From Luteibacter yeojuensis (GTDB lineage Bacteria; Pseudomonadota; Gammaproteobacteria; Xanthomonadales; Rhodanobacteraceae): DNA of 64,000 nucleotides. A model generated the notes under the pieces. The model was not told where the DNA came from. It did not search any database and saw only the letters and a list, made by a program, of their open reading frames with translations. Shown here in pieces: positions 1-8,949 of the stretch. The translations under genes and the position numbers were made by a program. How positions within the stretch are numbered: position 1 is the first letter of the stretch; each line of letters opens with the position of its first letter. Location of the stretch: the NCBI RefSeq assembly GCF_000964085.1, contig NZ_JZRB01000016.1, positions 62,001 to 126,000 of the forward strand. The letters run 5' to 3'.

Positions 1-1395
1 TACGAGCTGATCTGGAAGCGCACGGTCGCCTGCCAGATGCTCCACGCCACCATGAATACCGTCTCGGTCGAGTTCCCCGTGGGTGAGTCGGCGTTCCGCG
101 CCACCGGTACCACCATCGTCGACCCGGGCTTCCTTGCCGTGTACGAGGAGGGCAAGGACCAGAAAAACGAGGACGACGACGAGAACCGCCGCCTGCCGCG
201 CCTCGCCACGGGCGATCGCGTGCCCGTCGCCGCCATCGTCGCCGACCAGCACTTCACCGAGCCGCCGCCGCGTTACTCCGAGGCCAGCCTGGTGAAGGCG
301 CTCGAGGAATACGGCATCGGGCGCCCCTCCACGTACGCCAGCATCATCCAGGTGCTGATCAGCCGCGAGTACGTCATGCTCGACAGCCGCCGCTTCCGCC
401 CCACCGACGTGGGCCGCGCGGTCAGCCAGTTCCTGTCGGGCCACTTCACGCAATATGTCGATTACGACTTCACCGCGCGCCTCGAGGACGAGCTCGATGC
501 GGTGAGCCGCGGCGAGGAGCAGTGGGTGCCCCTGCTCGAGCGCTTCTGGCAGCCGTTCAAGACCCTGGTCGATGACAAGACCGAGAGCGTCGACCGCAGC
601 GAAGCCACCGGCGCGCGCGAACTCGGCGACGACCCGAAGACCGGCAAGCCCGTGTCCGTCCGCCTCGGCCGCTATGGCGCCTACGCGCAGATCGGCACCA
701 AGGACGACGAAGCCAAGCCCACGTACGCCAGCCTGCGCCCCGGCCAGAGCATGCACACCATCACGCTTGAAGAAGCCATGGAGCTCTTCAAGCTGCCGCG
801 CAACCTCGGCCAGTCCGAGGCGGGCGAGGATGTCACCGTCGGCATCGGCCGCTTCGGGCCGTTCGTGAAGCAGGGCAGCACCTACGCCTCGCTCAAGCCC
901 GAGGACGATCCGTACACCATCGAGCTGCCGCGCGCGCTGCAGCTCGTGCAGGAAAAGCTCGAGGCCATCGCCAACCGCACCATCCTCGATTTCGGCAACG
1001 GCATCCAGGTGCTCAATGGCCGCTATGGCCCGTACATCACCGACGGCGAGAAGAACGCACGCATCCCGAAGGATCGCGAGCCGAAGACCCTCACCGAAGC
1101 CGAATGCGTTGAGCTGCTCGCCGCGGCGCCGGTGAAGAAGCCGCGCGGTGGCAAGGCGGCGAAGAAGGCCGCGACGAAGAAGGCCGCGGTGAAGAAAGAG
1201 CCCGCCGCGAAGAAGGCGGCGGTGAAGAAGGCTGCCACCAAGAAAACGGCCACCAAGAAAGCGGCGACGAAGAAGGCCACCGCAAAGACATCCGCGACGA
1301 AGAAGGCGGCCACGACGAAGGCGGCGGCCAAGAAGGCCCCGGCGAAGAAAGCGGCCACGAAGAAGGCCGTGGCCAAGAAGACCCCGGCGGCCTGA
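1..1395 (+). CDS. topA: DNA topoisomerase I, C-terminal part (5' end outside window)
   Basis: Type IA topoisomerase that relaxes negatively supercoiled DNA. The frame is open from base 1 and the first codons read YELIWKRTVACQM, a conserved stretch downstream of the catalytic tyrosine, so the active-site half lies outside the window. The conserved GIGRPSTYASII helix is near 300-350. Three Toprim-C repeats follow (LGRYGAYAQIG, IGRFGPFVKQG, NGRYGPYITDG), and no zinc-finger cysteines replace them. The last ~90 residues are almost only Lys, Ala and Thr in a KKAATKKA-like pattern, similar to histone H1-like tails, and probably bind DNA. tsaC starts 1 nt after the stop. Confidence 0.97.
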   Translation, partial: YELIWKRTVACQMLHATMNTVSVEFPVGESAFRATGTTIVDPGFLAVYEEGKDQKNEDDDENRRLPRLATGDRVPVAAIVADQHFTEPPPRYSEASLVKALEEYGIGRPSTYASIIQVLISREYVMLDSRRFRPTDVGRAVSQFLSGHFTQYVDYDFTARLEDELDAVSRGEEQWVPLLERFWQPFKTLVDDKTESVDRSEATGARELGDDPKTGKPVSVRLGRYGAYAQIGTKDDEAKPTYASLRPGQSMHTITLEEAMELFKLPRNLGQSEAGEDVTVGIGRFGPFVKQGSTYASLKPEDDPYTIELPRALQLVQEKLEAIANRTILDFGNGIQVLNGRYGPYITDGEKNARIPKDREPKTLTEAECVELLAAAPVKKPRGGKAAKKAATKKAAVKKEPAAKKAAVKKAATKKTATKKAATKKATAKTSATKKAATTKAAAKKAPAKKAATKKAVAKKTPAA

Positions 1396-1396
1396 C

Positions 1397-1966
1397 GTGC
1401 ATCGGTTCGGGTTGCCCGACGTGGATGCCGCCGCCACGCTCCTGCGCGGCGGCGGCGTGCTCGCATACCCCACGGAGGCCGTCTACGGCCTCGGCTGCGA
1501 CCCGCACGATCGCGACGCCTTCGAGCGCCTGTTCGCCCTGAAGGAGCGCCCCGCCACGCAGGGCGTGCTGCTCATCGCGGCGGCGTTCGCCCAGGTGGAG
1601 CCGTACATCGACCGCGCCGCGGTGCCCGATACCGTCATGGAGCAGGTGCACGCCACATGGCCCGGCCCCAACACCTGGGTGTTCCCGCGCAGCGCGCGCG
1701 TGCCCGACTGGGTCGCCGGCGCGCACGCGGGCATCGCCCTGCGCGTGTCGGCGCACCCGCCCGTCGTCGCCCTGTGCCGGGCGTTCGGCGCGCCGCTGGT
1801 CTCCACCAGCGCCAACCCCCACGGGCAGCCGCCGGCGCGTGACGTGGGAACGCTGGCGCACTACTTCGGCGAGCGCCTCGAGGGAGCGCTCGAGGCACCG
1901 CTGGGTGGCCTCGACCGGCCCACCATCATCCGCGACGCCCTTACCGGCGCTATCATCCGCGCCTGA
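1397..1966 (+). CDS. tsaC: L-threonylcarbamoyladenylate synthase TsaC (Sua5/YrdC family)
   Basis: Makes threonylcarbamoyl-AMP from threonine, bicarbonate and ATP, the first step of t6A37 modification in ANN-decoding tRNAs. The 189-residue single YrdC domain has the length of TsaC, not of the longer Sua5. Visible signatures are AYPTEAVYGLGCDP near the N-terminus, the KERP basic motif (~residue 50) and STSAN near residue 135, which form the nucleotide cavity. The start is GTG, 1 nt after the topA stop, so translation is probably coupled. The next gene begins 16 nt downstream. Confidence 0.94.
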   Translation: MHRFGLPDVDAAATLLRGGGVLAYPTEAVYGLGCDPHDRDAFERLFALKERPATQGVLLIAAAFAQVEPYIDRAAVPDTVMEQVHATWPGPNTWVFPRSARVPDWVAGAHAGIALRVSAHPPVVALCRAFGAPLVSTSANPHGQPPARDVGTLAHYFGERLEGALEAPLGGLDRPTIIRDALTGAIIRA

Positions 1967-1982
1967 GGAAGGGGGGAACACC

Positions 1983-3344
1983 GTGGCGACTGTCCATGAA
2001 CGTGCCGGGCGCGAAAACGCGCCGTTGCTGCTGCCGCTGCTGGCGGGCGGCCCATCACGCGCCATCGCGTGGCGCGATCGCCAGGCCATCAGCGCCGCCA
2101 CGTTCCTCGCGCACGTGCGGCAGGTGGCGGCCTTGCTGCCCGAGGCCGTGGGCGCCGTGAACCTGTGCGAAGACCGCTACGCGTTCCTCGTCGCCTTCAC
2201 CGCGCTGGTGCTGCGTGGCCAGGTGAACCTGCTGCCGCCGTCGCGCGCGCCGCACGCCGTCGACGAAGTGATGGCGAACCACGCCGGCTGCTACGCCATC
2301 GGCGAGCTGGCGCTCGACCCCGCACCCGCGGGCTACCTGCGCATGCCGGCGCTCGACGCCGCCGCGCTGGCCCATGGCGAGGTGCCATCGATCGCCGCCG
2401 ACGCCATCGTCGCCATCGGCTATACCTCGGGTTCCACGGGCAAGCCCAAGCCCAACATCAAGACGTGGGGCAGCTTCCACGCCAGCAACACCGGCAATAT
2501 CCAGATGCTCAACGCCGCCATCGGCGGGCCGTTCGATATCGTGGCCACCGTGCCGCCGCAGCACATGTACGGCATGGAGATGTCGGTGGTGATGCCGCTG
2601 ATGTCCGAGGTCAGCGTCCACGCGGGGCGCCCGTTCTTCCCGGCCGACGTGGCCACCGCGCTGGCGTCGATGCCCGAGCCGCGCGTGCTTGTCACCACGC
2701 CGGTGCACCTGCGTGCCATGGTCGAGTCGGGGGTGCGCCTGCCTTCGCTGGCCGCCTTCGTTTCCGCGACGGCGCCGATGCCGGTGGAGCTGGCCCGCGA
2801 GGCCGAGGCGTGCTTCGACGCGCCGCTGCACGAAGTGTTCGGCTCGACCGAGACCTGCGTGTTCGCCAGCCGCCGCACGGCCGTCGAAGAGGAATGGTCG
2901 CTCTACGAGGGCACCACCCTGCATTCGCAGCCGGATGGCACCCTGGTCGATGCGCCACAGCTGGCGGAACCGATGGCCCTGGCCGACATCGTCACGTTGC
3001 ATGGGGGTGGCCGCCGCTTCCGGCTGTGTGGCCGCAACACCGACCTGCTCGAAATCGCGGGCAAGCGTGCGTCGCTGGGCGACCTCAACCGCCGCCTGCT
3101 CGCCATCGAGGGCGTGCGCGATGGCGTGTTGTTCCAGCTCGACGAGCCGGATACCGCCGGGGTCCGGCGCATCGCCGGCCTGGTGGTGGCCCCCGGCCTC
3201 ACGGCGGACACAGTCATGGCCGCCCTGCGCGCCGCCATCGATCCCGTCTTCCTGCCGCGCCCCCTTCGCCTCGTCGAGGCCCTGCCGCGCAACGAGACGG
3301 GCAAGCTGCCCCGTGGCGCCCTGCTGGCGCTGGTGCAGCGCTAG
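1983..3344 (+). CDS. AMP-binding aryl/acyl:ACP ligase of the XanA2/ApeH type
   Basis: Adenylate-forming enzyme of 453 residues. It has the ATP loop YTSGSTGKPKP at about residue 147, an FGSTET motif near 288, and the C-terminal catalytic lysine in NETGKLPRG near 440. The N-terminal words AIAWRD and NLCEDRYAF, and the short length, resemble ligases of aryl polyene and xanthomonadin clusters, which load hydroxybenzoate onto a dedicated ACP. I infer that role because a XanB2-like chorismatase and an ACP lie at 23.6-25.1 kb. The GTG start at 1983 follows GGAAGGGGGG and avoids a long overlap with tsaC. A fatty acyl-CoA ligase is the alternative. Confidence 0.8.
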   Translation: MATVHERAGRENAPLLLPLLAGGPSRAIAWRDRQAISAATFLAHVRQVAALLPEAVGAVNLCEDRYAFLVAFTALVLRGQVNLLPPSRAPHAVDEVMANHAGCYAIGELALDPAPAGYLRMPALDAAALAHGEVPSIAADAIVAIGYTSGSTGKPKPNIKTWGSFHASNTGNIQMLNAAIGGPFDIVATVPPQHMYGMEMSVVMPLMSEVSVHAGRPFFPADVATALASMPEPRVLVTTPVHLRAMVESGVRLPSLAAFVSATAPMPVELAREAEACFDAPLHEVFGSTETCVFASRRTAVEEEWSLYEGTTLHSQPDGTLVDAPQLAEPMALADIVTLHGGGRRFRLCGRNTDLLEIAGKRASLGDLNRRLLAIEGVRDGVLFQLDEPDTAGVRRIAGLVVAPGLTADTVMAALRAAIDPVFLPRPLRLVEALPRNETGKLPRGALLALVQR

Positions 3345-3383
3345 GGCAGGTTACAATCGCCGGTCCTCGAACCGGAGATCCCC

Positions 3384-4667
3384 ATGAAAGTCCTCGTCAT
3401 CGGTAGCGGCGGCCGCGAACACGCCCTGGCCTGGAAGCTCGGCCAGTCGCCGCGCGTCGACGAGGTGATCGTGGCCCCCGGCAACGCCGGCACGGCGATG
3501 GAACCCGGCCTGCGCAATGCCAGCGTGGCCGTCACCGATATCGACGGCCTGCTGGCGCTGGCGAAGGCCGAGGGCGTGGGCCTCACCGTGGTGGGCCCCG
3601 AAGTGCCCCTCGTGGCCGGGGTGGTCGACCGCTTCACCGCCGAGGGCCTGCGTTGCTTCGGCCCGCGCGCCGCCGCCGCGCAGCTCGAGGGCAGCAAGGC
3701 GTTCGCCAAGGCCTTCCTCGAGCGCCATGCCATCCCCACCGCGCACTACGCCGTGTTCACCGACCTCGAGCCGGCCCTGGCCCACGTGCGCGACAAGGGC
3801 GCGCCCATCGTCATCAAGGCCGACGGCCTGGCGGCGGGCAAGGGCGTGGTCGTGGCCATGACCCTGGGCGAGGCCGAGGCCGCGCTGGCGGACATGCTCG
3901 GCGGCAAGGCTTTCGGCGATGCCTCGTCGCGCGTCGTCATCGAGGAATTCCTCGACGGCGAGGAGGCCAGCTTCATCGTCATCGCCGACGGCACCCATGC
4001 CTTGCCGATGGCCACCAGCCAGGACCACAAGCGCCGCGACGACGGCGACCACGGCCCGAACACCGGTGGCATGGGCGCCTATTCGCCGGCACCGGTCGTC
4101 ACGGAGGAGGTGTCGGCCCGCGTCATGCGCGAGGTCATCGCCCCGACGCTCGCCGGCATGGCCGCCGATGGCGTGCCGTTCACCGGGTTCCTCTACGCGG
4201 GCCTGATGATCGACAAGGCAGGTACGCCCCGGGTCATCGAGTTCAATGTCCGCTTCGGCGACCCGGAGACGCAGCCGATCATGCTTCGCCTCCAGTCCGA
4301 CCTGGTCGACCTCGTGGAAGCGGCGCTTGATGGCGATGTGCGCCGCGTGCAGGCGGAATGGGACCCGCGCCCGTCGCTGGGCGTGGTGCTGGCGGCGGGT
4401 GGTTACCCCGGCAAGGTGCGTTCGGGCGATGTCATCACCGGTGCCGATGCGGATTTTGGCGCCGATGTGAAGGTGTTCCACGCGGGCACCGCGCTCGATG
4501 CGCAGGGCCAGCCCACCACGGCCGGTGGCCGCGTGCTCACCGTCTGCGCCCTGGGCAGCGATGTCGCGGCCGCGCGCGCGGCCGCCTACAAGGCCGTCGA
4601 GGGTATCCGGTTCGCCGACGTCTATTACCGCCACGACATCGCGCACCGCGCCCTCGCGAGGCGCTGA
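3384..4667 (+). CDS. purD: Phosphoribosylamine-glycine ligase
   Basis: GAR synthetase, the second step of de novo purine synthesis: phosphoribosylamine plus glycine plus ATP gives GAR. The 427-residue length is standard. The N-terminal Rossmann motif is VLVIGSGGREHALAW. The ATP-grasp lysine region KADGLAAGKGV is near residue 144, and HGPNTGGMGAYSP, the PurD signature, is near 222. FNVRFGDPETQ carries the metal-binding Glu/Asn. The gene sits alone among unrelated genes, as purD often does without purH in this order, 39 nt after the ligase gene. Confidence 0.97.
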   Translation: MKVLVIGSGGREHALAWKLGQSPRVDEVIVAPGNAGTAMEPGLRNASVAVTDIDGLLALAKAEGVGLTVVGPEVPLVAGVVDRFTAEGLRCFGPRAAAAQLEGSKAFAKAFLERHAIPTAHYAVFTDLEPALAHVRDKGAPIVIKADGLAAGKGVVVAMTLGEAEAALADMLGGKAFGDASSRVVIEEFLDGEEASFIVIADGTHALPMATSQDHKRRDDGDHGPNTGGMGAYSPAPVVTEEVSARVMREVIAPTLAGMAADGVPFTGFLYAGLMIDKAGTPRVIEFNVRFGDPETQPIMLRLQSDLVDLVEAALDGDVRRVQAEWDPRPSLGVVLAAGGYPGKVRSGDVITGADADFGADVKVFHAGTALDAQGQPTTAGGRVLTVCALGSDVAAARAAAYKAVEGIRFADVYYRHDIAHRALARR

Positions 4668-4729
4668 ACCCGCATCGCCTTGCCGGGCGGGTGGGCTACA
4701 CTTCGTCGAAACCTACAGGGTGACCACGG

Positions 4730-6604
4730 ATGTCCCAGTTTTCATTGCTCGGCAAGCGCCGTTTCGCGCCGTTCTTCTGGACGCAGGCGCTTGGCGCGTT
4801 CAACGACAACGCGTTCCGCAACGCCATGGTCATGCTCGTGGCGTTCCAGATGGCGCTGCCCGATAGCCAAGTGTCGCTCTACACGAACCTGGCCCCCGCG
4901 CTGTTCATCCTGCCGTACTTCCTGTTCTCCGCGACCGCCGGCCAGCTCGCGGAGAAGTTCGAGAAGACGCGGATCATCCGCTACGTGAAGCTGTTCGAGA
5001 TCGCCGCCATGGCCATCGCGGCCATCGGCTTCCATACGCACCACATCTCGCTGCTGTTGCTGGTGCTGTTCCTCATGGGCGTGCACTCCACGGTGTTCGG
5101 CCCCATCAAGTATTCGATCCTGCCGCAGGCGCTGGAGCGCAGCGAGCTGGTGGGCGGCAATGCGCTGGTGGAAACCGGCACGCAGCTGGCCATGCTCATC
5201 GGCATGATCGTCGGCAATTCGCTGATGCTGATCGAGGGCTACGGCACGCTGGCGGCGTCGCTCACCACCATCGCCATTGCGGTGGCGGGTTACCTCGTGT
5301 GCCGCGCCATCCCATCCGCGCCGGCCACGGCGCCCGAGCTGCGCTTCAACTGGAACCCCCTCTCCGAAACCTGGCGCGTGCTGAAGCTGACGCACGAGGA
5401 TCGCGCGGTGTTCAACGCGGTGCTGGGCATCTCGTGGTTCTGGTTCTTCGGCACGGTGATGATCGCGCAGCTGCCGAACTACACGCGGCACGTGCTGGGT
5501 GGCGATGGCTCGGTCAACACGCTGGTGCTCACGCTGTTCTCGCTGGGCACGGGCATCGGCTCGCTGCTGTGCGAGAAACTGTCGCGCAAGCGCGTCGAGA
5601 TCGGCCTCGTGCCCATGGGCGCGTTCGGCCTTACCGTGTTCGCCATCGACCTGTATTTCGCGCGGCCGGCGGTCGCGGCGGGTGCCTCGCTGACATGGCA
5701 CGCGTTCCTTGCCGTGCCCGGCGCCTGGCGCGCGGCCATGGATCTCACGCTCATTGGCGCGTTCGCCGGCTTCTACGTCGTGCCGCTGTTCGCATTCGTG
5801 CAGAGCCGCGCGCCGCGCGAGCGGCTGTCCCGCATCATCGCGGGCAACAACATCGTCAACGCGCTGCTGATCTGCATTGCGTCGGGTTTTGGCATCGGCC
5901 TCACGGCCATGGGCCTCGATACGCCCACCATCTTCCTCGTCACCGGGCTCGTGAACATCGCCGTGGCGGTGTACATCTTCACGCTGGTGCCCGAGTTCAT
6001 GATGCGGTTCATGACCTGGGTGCTGGTGAACACGCTATACCGGGTGCGCGTCGATGGCCTCGCGAACGTACCCGACGAAGGCGCGGCGGTGGTCGTCTGC
6101 AACCACGTGAGCTTCATGGATCCGCTGATCCTCATGGCGTGCGTGCGCCGGCCCATGCGTTTCGTCATGTACTACAAGATCTTCAACATCCCGGTGCTGA
6201 ATTTCATCTTCCGCACGGCCAGGGCGATCCCCATCGCCGGGCGCAACGAGGATCCCGCGCTGATGGAAAAAGCGTTCGAGGCCATCGATGCCGCGCTCGC
6301 CGGGGGCGAGGTGGTGTGCATCTTCCCGGAGGGTGGCCTCACGCGCGATGGCTCGATCCAGGCCTTCCGCCCGGGCATCGACCGCATCCTGGCCCGCCGG
6401 CAGGTGCCCGTCGTGCCGCTGGCGCTACGTGGCATGTGGGGCAGCATCTTCAGCCGTCGCGACGGCATGCTGCGCCGCGCGCGGCTGCCACGGCGGTTCT
6501 GGTCGCGCATCGAACTGGTGGGTGGCGCAGCCTACCCCGGGGGCGCCGCCAACGCGGCGGTGCTCGAGGCGCGCGTCAGCGAGTTGCGCGGCGACAAGGC
6601 CTGA
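4730..6604 (+). CDS. MFS transporter-PlsC acyltransferase fusion (LplT/Aas-like)
   Basis: Inner-membrane protein of 624 residues. Residues ~10-410 form an MFS permease of the lysophospholipid transporter type (opening FWTQALGAFNDNAFRN). Residues ~440-620 form a PlsC domain with NHVSFMDP (the HX4D catalytic motif, ~458) and FPEGG (~532). It probably flips lysophospholipids inward and re-acylates them. Many relatives add a third AMP-ligase domain to supply acyl-ACP. That domain is absent here, although a separate ligase gene lies two genes upstream. The gene is 62 nt downstream of purD. Confidence 0.88.
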   Translation: MSQFSLLGKRRFAPFFWTQALGAFNDNAFRNAMVMLVAFQMALPDSQVSLYTNLAPALFILPYFLFSATAGQLAEKFEKTRIIRYVKLFEIAAMAIAAIGFHTHHISLLLLVLFLMGVHSTVFGPIKYSILPQALERSELVGGNALVETGTQLAMLIGMIVGNSLMLIEGYGTLAASLTTIAIAVAGYLVCRAIPSAPATAPELRFNWNPLSETWRVLKLTHEDRAVFNAVLGISWFWFFGTVMIAQLPNYTRHVLGGDGSVNTLVLTLFSLGTGIGSLLCEKLSRKRVEIGLVPMGAFGLTVFAIDLYFARPAVAAGASLTWHAFLAVPGAWRAAMDLTLIGAFAGFYVVPLFAFVQSRAPRERLSRIIAGNNIVNALLICIASGFGIGLTAMGLDTPTIFLVTGLVNIAVAVYIFTLVPEFMMRFMTWVLVNTLYRVRVDGLANVPDEGAAVVVCNHVSFMDPLILMACVRRPMRFVMYYKIFNIPVLNFIFRTARAIPIAGRNEDPALMEKAFEAIDAALAGGEVVCIFPEGGLTRDGSIQAFRPGIDRILARRQVPVVPLALRGMWGSIFSRRDGMLRRARLPRRFWSRIELVGGAAYPGGAANAAVLEARVSELRGDKA

Positions 6605-6616
6605 GGCGGCGCGGCC

Positions 6617-7483
6617 TCAGGCGAACCACGCTGCCAGGTCCACCACGGCGACCACCGCCAGCCACACCACCAGCACGCGGCGGATGACGCGGCGCGCATC
6701 CTCGAGTTCAGTCACCGGGTCGCTCACGTCCTGCGCGTAGCCGTCACCGGCTTCCACGTCGGCATCGACGCCCGCGCGGGCCACGGCGCCGAGGAAACCA
6801 GGGTCGAGGTGCGAACGCGGGCTGCCGCTCTGGCGGTGCCATGTTTTCCAGGCGGTGATCACCGCGTCGAAATCCGAGACCAGCGCCATGGCGAACACCA
6901 TCAGGTGGGCGGGGAGCCAGTCCAGCGCATCGGCCACCCGGCGCGCCGCGGCACGCGTGGCGGTATCGAGCGCCAGCGCGGCGTCACGGCCCAGCACCTG
7001 GGCGAGGCGGTAGCCCAGTGCGCCGGCGGGCCCCAGGAGGAAAAACCACAGCAGCACGCCGAAGCGGCGGCGCAGCGCCGCGTAGAAGGTGGCTTCGACC
7101 AGCGCGGGCGCGAACCAGGGCAGCGGATCGGCGTCGACGCGCAGTGCCGCCACGGCCTCGTCGCGGCGGAGCACGTCGGGTGCGCGGGTGATGTTGTCGA
7201 TATCCGTTTCGATCTCGCGCGGCCCAAGGCTGTAGACGAGCACGAGCACGGCGAAGATGAGCCAGGCGAGGTCGAACAGGGGCAGGGCGCGGAACACGCC
7301 GGCGATGATGGCGCAGGCCACCACCGGCACCAGCAGCACGATGGCGACGCGGCCTGCGCCCGCCGTATCGCCCATGCGGCCCACCCAGCTGCGGAACCAG
7401 CGATCGTCGCGCCAGCGGGCCAGCTGCGGCACGCTCCAGGCGATGACGAGGGCAATGAGGACGGCGAGCAATCGTAAGGCCAT
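6617..7483 (-). CDS. ampE: AmpE-like inner-membrane regulatory protein
   Basis: Polytopic protein of 288 residues of the AmpE/CobD-like family, implicated elsewhere in beta-lactamase signalling through cell-wall recycling. Family signatures are the block LVEATFYAALRRRFGVLLW, the following LLGPAGALGYRL membrane segment, and DWLPAHLMVFAMALVSDFDA. Hydrophobic helices are visible at the N-terminus, near residues 50-85, 140-160 and at the extreme C-terminus. In enterobacteria ampE is paired with ampD; here no ampD is adjacent. It is convergent with the MFS-PlsC gene, with 12 nt between stops. Confidence 0.85.
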   Translation of the reverse strand: MALRLLAVLIALVIAWSVPQLARWRDDRWFRSWVGRMGDTAGAGRVAIVLLVPVVACAIIAGVFRALPLFDLAWLIFAVLVLVYSLGPREIETDIDNITRAPDVLRRDEAVAALRVDADPLPWFAPALVEATFYAALRRRFGVLLWFFLLGPAGALGYRLAQVLGRDAALALDTATRAAARRVADALDWLPAHLMVFAMALVSDFDAVITAWKTWHRQSGSPRSHLDPGFLGAVARAGVDADVEAGDGYAQDVSDPVTELEDARRVIRRVLVVWLAVVAVVDLAAWFA

Positions 7484-7527
7484 GGCGTGCGCATTCAGCG
7501 GGACATGGCCCGATTGTAGGCGAAGCC

Positions 7528-8514
7528 TTAGCGCTTCGGCGCGTTCGCCACCAGTTCGCCCAGGCTGACGCCGCGAAGCGCGAGCCAGTGCTCGATCAGG
7601 CGATACGACACGGAGAGCGGTGGCGGTACGCCCAGCGTGCCCGCTGCCATGCCGCTGACGATATCGTCGGCCGTGAACCAGCGGGCATCTTCCAGCTCGT
7701 CGTCGCGCAGGCGGATATCGCGCGACGCCGCCACGGCGGTGAAGCCGACCATGAGCGAGGCCGGCATGGGCCAGGGCTGCGACGAGTGGTAGGTGGCGTG
7801 GAGCACCTCCACGCCAGACTCCTCGCGGACCTCGCGTTTCACCGCGTCCTCGAGTGATTCACCGGGCTCGATGAAGCCGGCCAGCGTGGAGTACCGCCCT
7901 TGCGGCCAGCCGCGCTGGCGGCCGAGGAGGCAGGCGTCGCCGTGCTCGACGATGACGATGATGGCCGCGTCGGTGCGCGGGAAATGCAGGTGGGCGCCAT
8001 CGGGGTTCGTGCATTGCACGCGGTGCCCGGCAGCGACGACGACCGTGGGTGCGCCGCACAGCGTGCAGTAGCGCGTCTGGCGCTGCCAGTGCGTCACGCC
8101 CTTGGCGTAGGCGAAGAGGCCGGCCTCGAACGCGTCGAACAGGAGGCCGGCCTCGCGCAGCGACATGCGCCGCGCCCCGGTCAGGGTCTCGTAAAGTTCG
8201 CCGTGGGCTTCATCGAGCACCAGCGTGAACCACGCCCGGCCGTCGGCGAGGCCCAGCAGCGTGGCGACGACATCGCCGAAGCGCTCGTTGCGCATGCTGG
8301 GCGGCATCCAGCACGGCGTGTCGGCGTCACCCGCGACGAAGGCCTGGCCTTCGGTGTCGAGCACGAGGAAGCGGGTTTCCGCGCCGCGCTCGGTTTCTTC
8401 CACCCAGAGGCGATCGTCGCGGCGCTCGGCCATGCGATCGATGGCGATGCCGGCGAAGACGTTTTCCCTGGCGCGCGTGGCGGCAGCCTTGTCCCGCTCC
8501 TGCCCGGCGCTCAC
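7528..8514 (-). CDS. nudC: NAD(+)/NADH diphosphatase, Nudix family
   Basis: Hydrolyses NAD(H) to NMN(H) and AMP and can remove NAD caps from RNA. The 328-residue protein has the Nudix box beginning GFIEPGESLEDAVKREV, followed by the NudC-specific SQPWPMPASLM motif that separates it from other Nudix enzymes. The zinc ribbon is unusual: CTLC is intact, but the second knuckle reads QCTNPDGAHLHFPR, so the usual fourth cysteine is missing. A histidine may replace it. It is followed by ampE 44 nt downstream and preceded by erpA. Confidence 0.93.
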   Translation of the reverse strand: MSAGQERDKAAATRARENVFAGIAIDRMAERRDDRLWVEETERGAETRFLVLDTEGQAFVAGDADTPCWMPPSMRNERFGDVVATLLGLADGRAWFTLVLDEAHGELYETLTGARRMSLREAGLLFDAFEAGLFAYAKGVTHWQRQTRYCTLCGAPTVVVAAGHRVQCTNPDGAHLHFPRTDAAIIVIVEHGDACLLGRQRGWPQGRYSTLAGFIEPGESLEDAVKREVREESGVEVLHATYHSSQPWPMPASLMVGFTAVAASRDIRLRDDELEDARWFTADDIVSGMAAGTLGVPPPLSVSYRLIEHWLALRGVSLGELVANAPKR

Positions 8515-8527
8515 TCAGCCGGGCCGG

Positions 8528-8920
8528 TCAGGCGCTGAACGACGACCCGCAACCGCAGGTCGTTTTCGCGTTGGGGTTGCGGATGACGAACTGCGAGCCG
8601 CTGAACGATTCGGCGTAGTCGATCTCGGCGCCCGTGAGGTATTGCAGCGAGAGGGGATCGACCACCAGCGTGACGCCCTCGCGCGAGATGGCGAGGTCGT
8701 CCTCGGCCTGGTCCTCGTCGAACGTGAAGCCGTACTGGAAACCCGAGCAGCCGCCGCCACTGATATACACGCGCAGCTTGAGGCCGGGGTTGCCTTCCTC
8801 TTCGATCAGTTCGTGCACCTTGCGGGCGGCCGCCTCGGTGAAGACCAGCGGTGCGCCAGCCGACCGGTAATCCGGCGCGCCGGTAGGGGCCATGGGGAAT
8901 GGGTTGTTCATGCCGACCAT
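8528..8920 (-). CDS. erpA: Iron-sulfur cluster insertion protein ErpA
   Basis: A-type Fe-S carrier that delivers clusters to apoproteins, including those of isoprenoid synthesis and respiration. The HesB/IscA fold is clear. The three ligand cysteines lie in [11 protein letters not shown] and in the C-terminal CGCGSSFSA. The N-terminus is about 20 residues longer than in E. coli ErpA; an internal ATG at 8911 is an alternative start, and neither has a strong ribosome site. It lies directly downstream of the bactofilin gene, an order seen in related Xanthomonadales. Confidence 0.94.
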   Translation of the reverse strand: MVGMNNPFPMAPTGAPDYRSAGAPLVFTEAAARKVHELIEEEGNPGLKLRVYISGGGCSGFQYGFTFDEDQAEDDLAISREGVTLVVDPLSLQYLTGAEIDYAESFSGSQFVIRNPNAKTTCGCGSSFSA

Positions 8921-8949
8921 AATGGCGCCGTTCGCCGCGAGGTCAAGCC

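Noticed and set aside
1-1395. Eukaryote-like histone H1 gene at the end of topA
   Set aside because: The Lys/Ala repeat is in frame with topoisomerase and continues it. Such tails are known on bacterial proteins, so no separate gene or transfer is needed.
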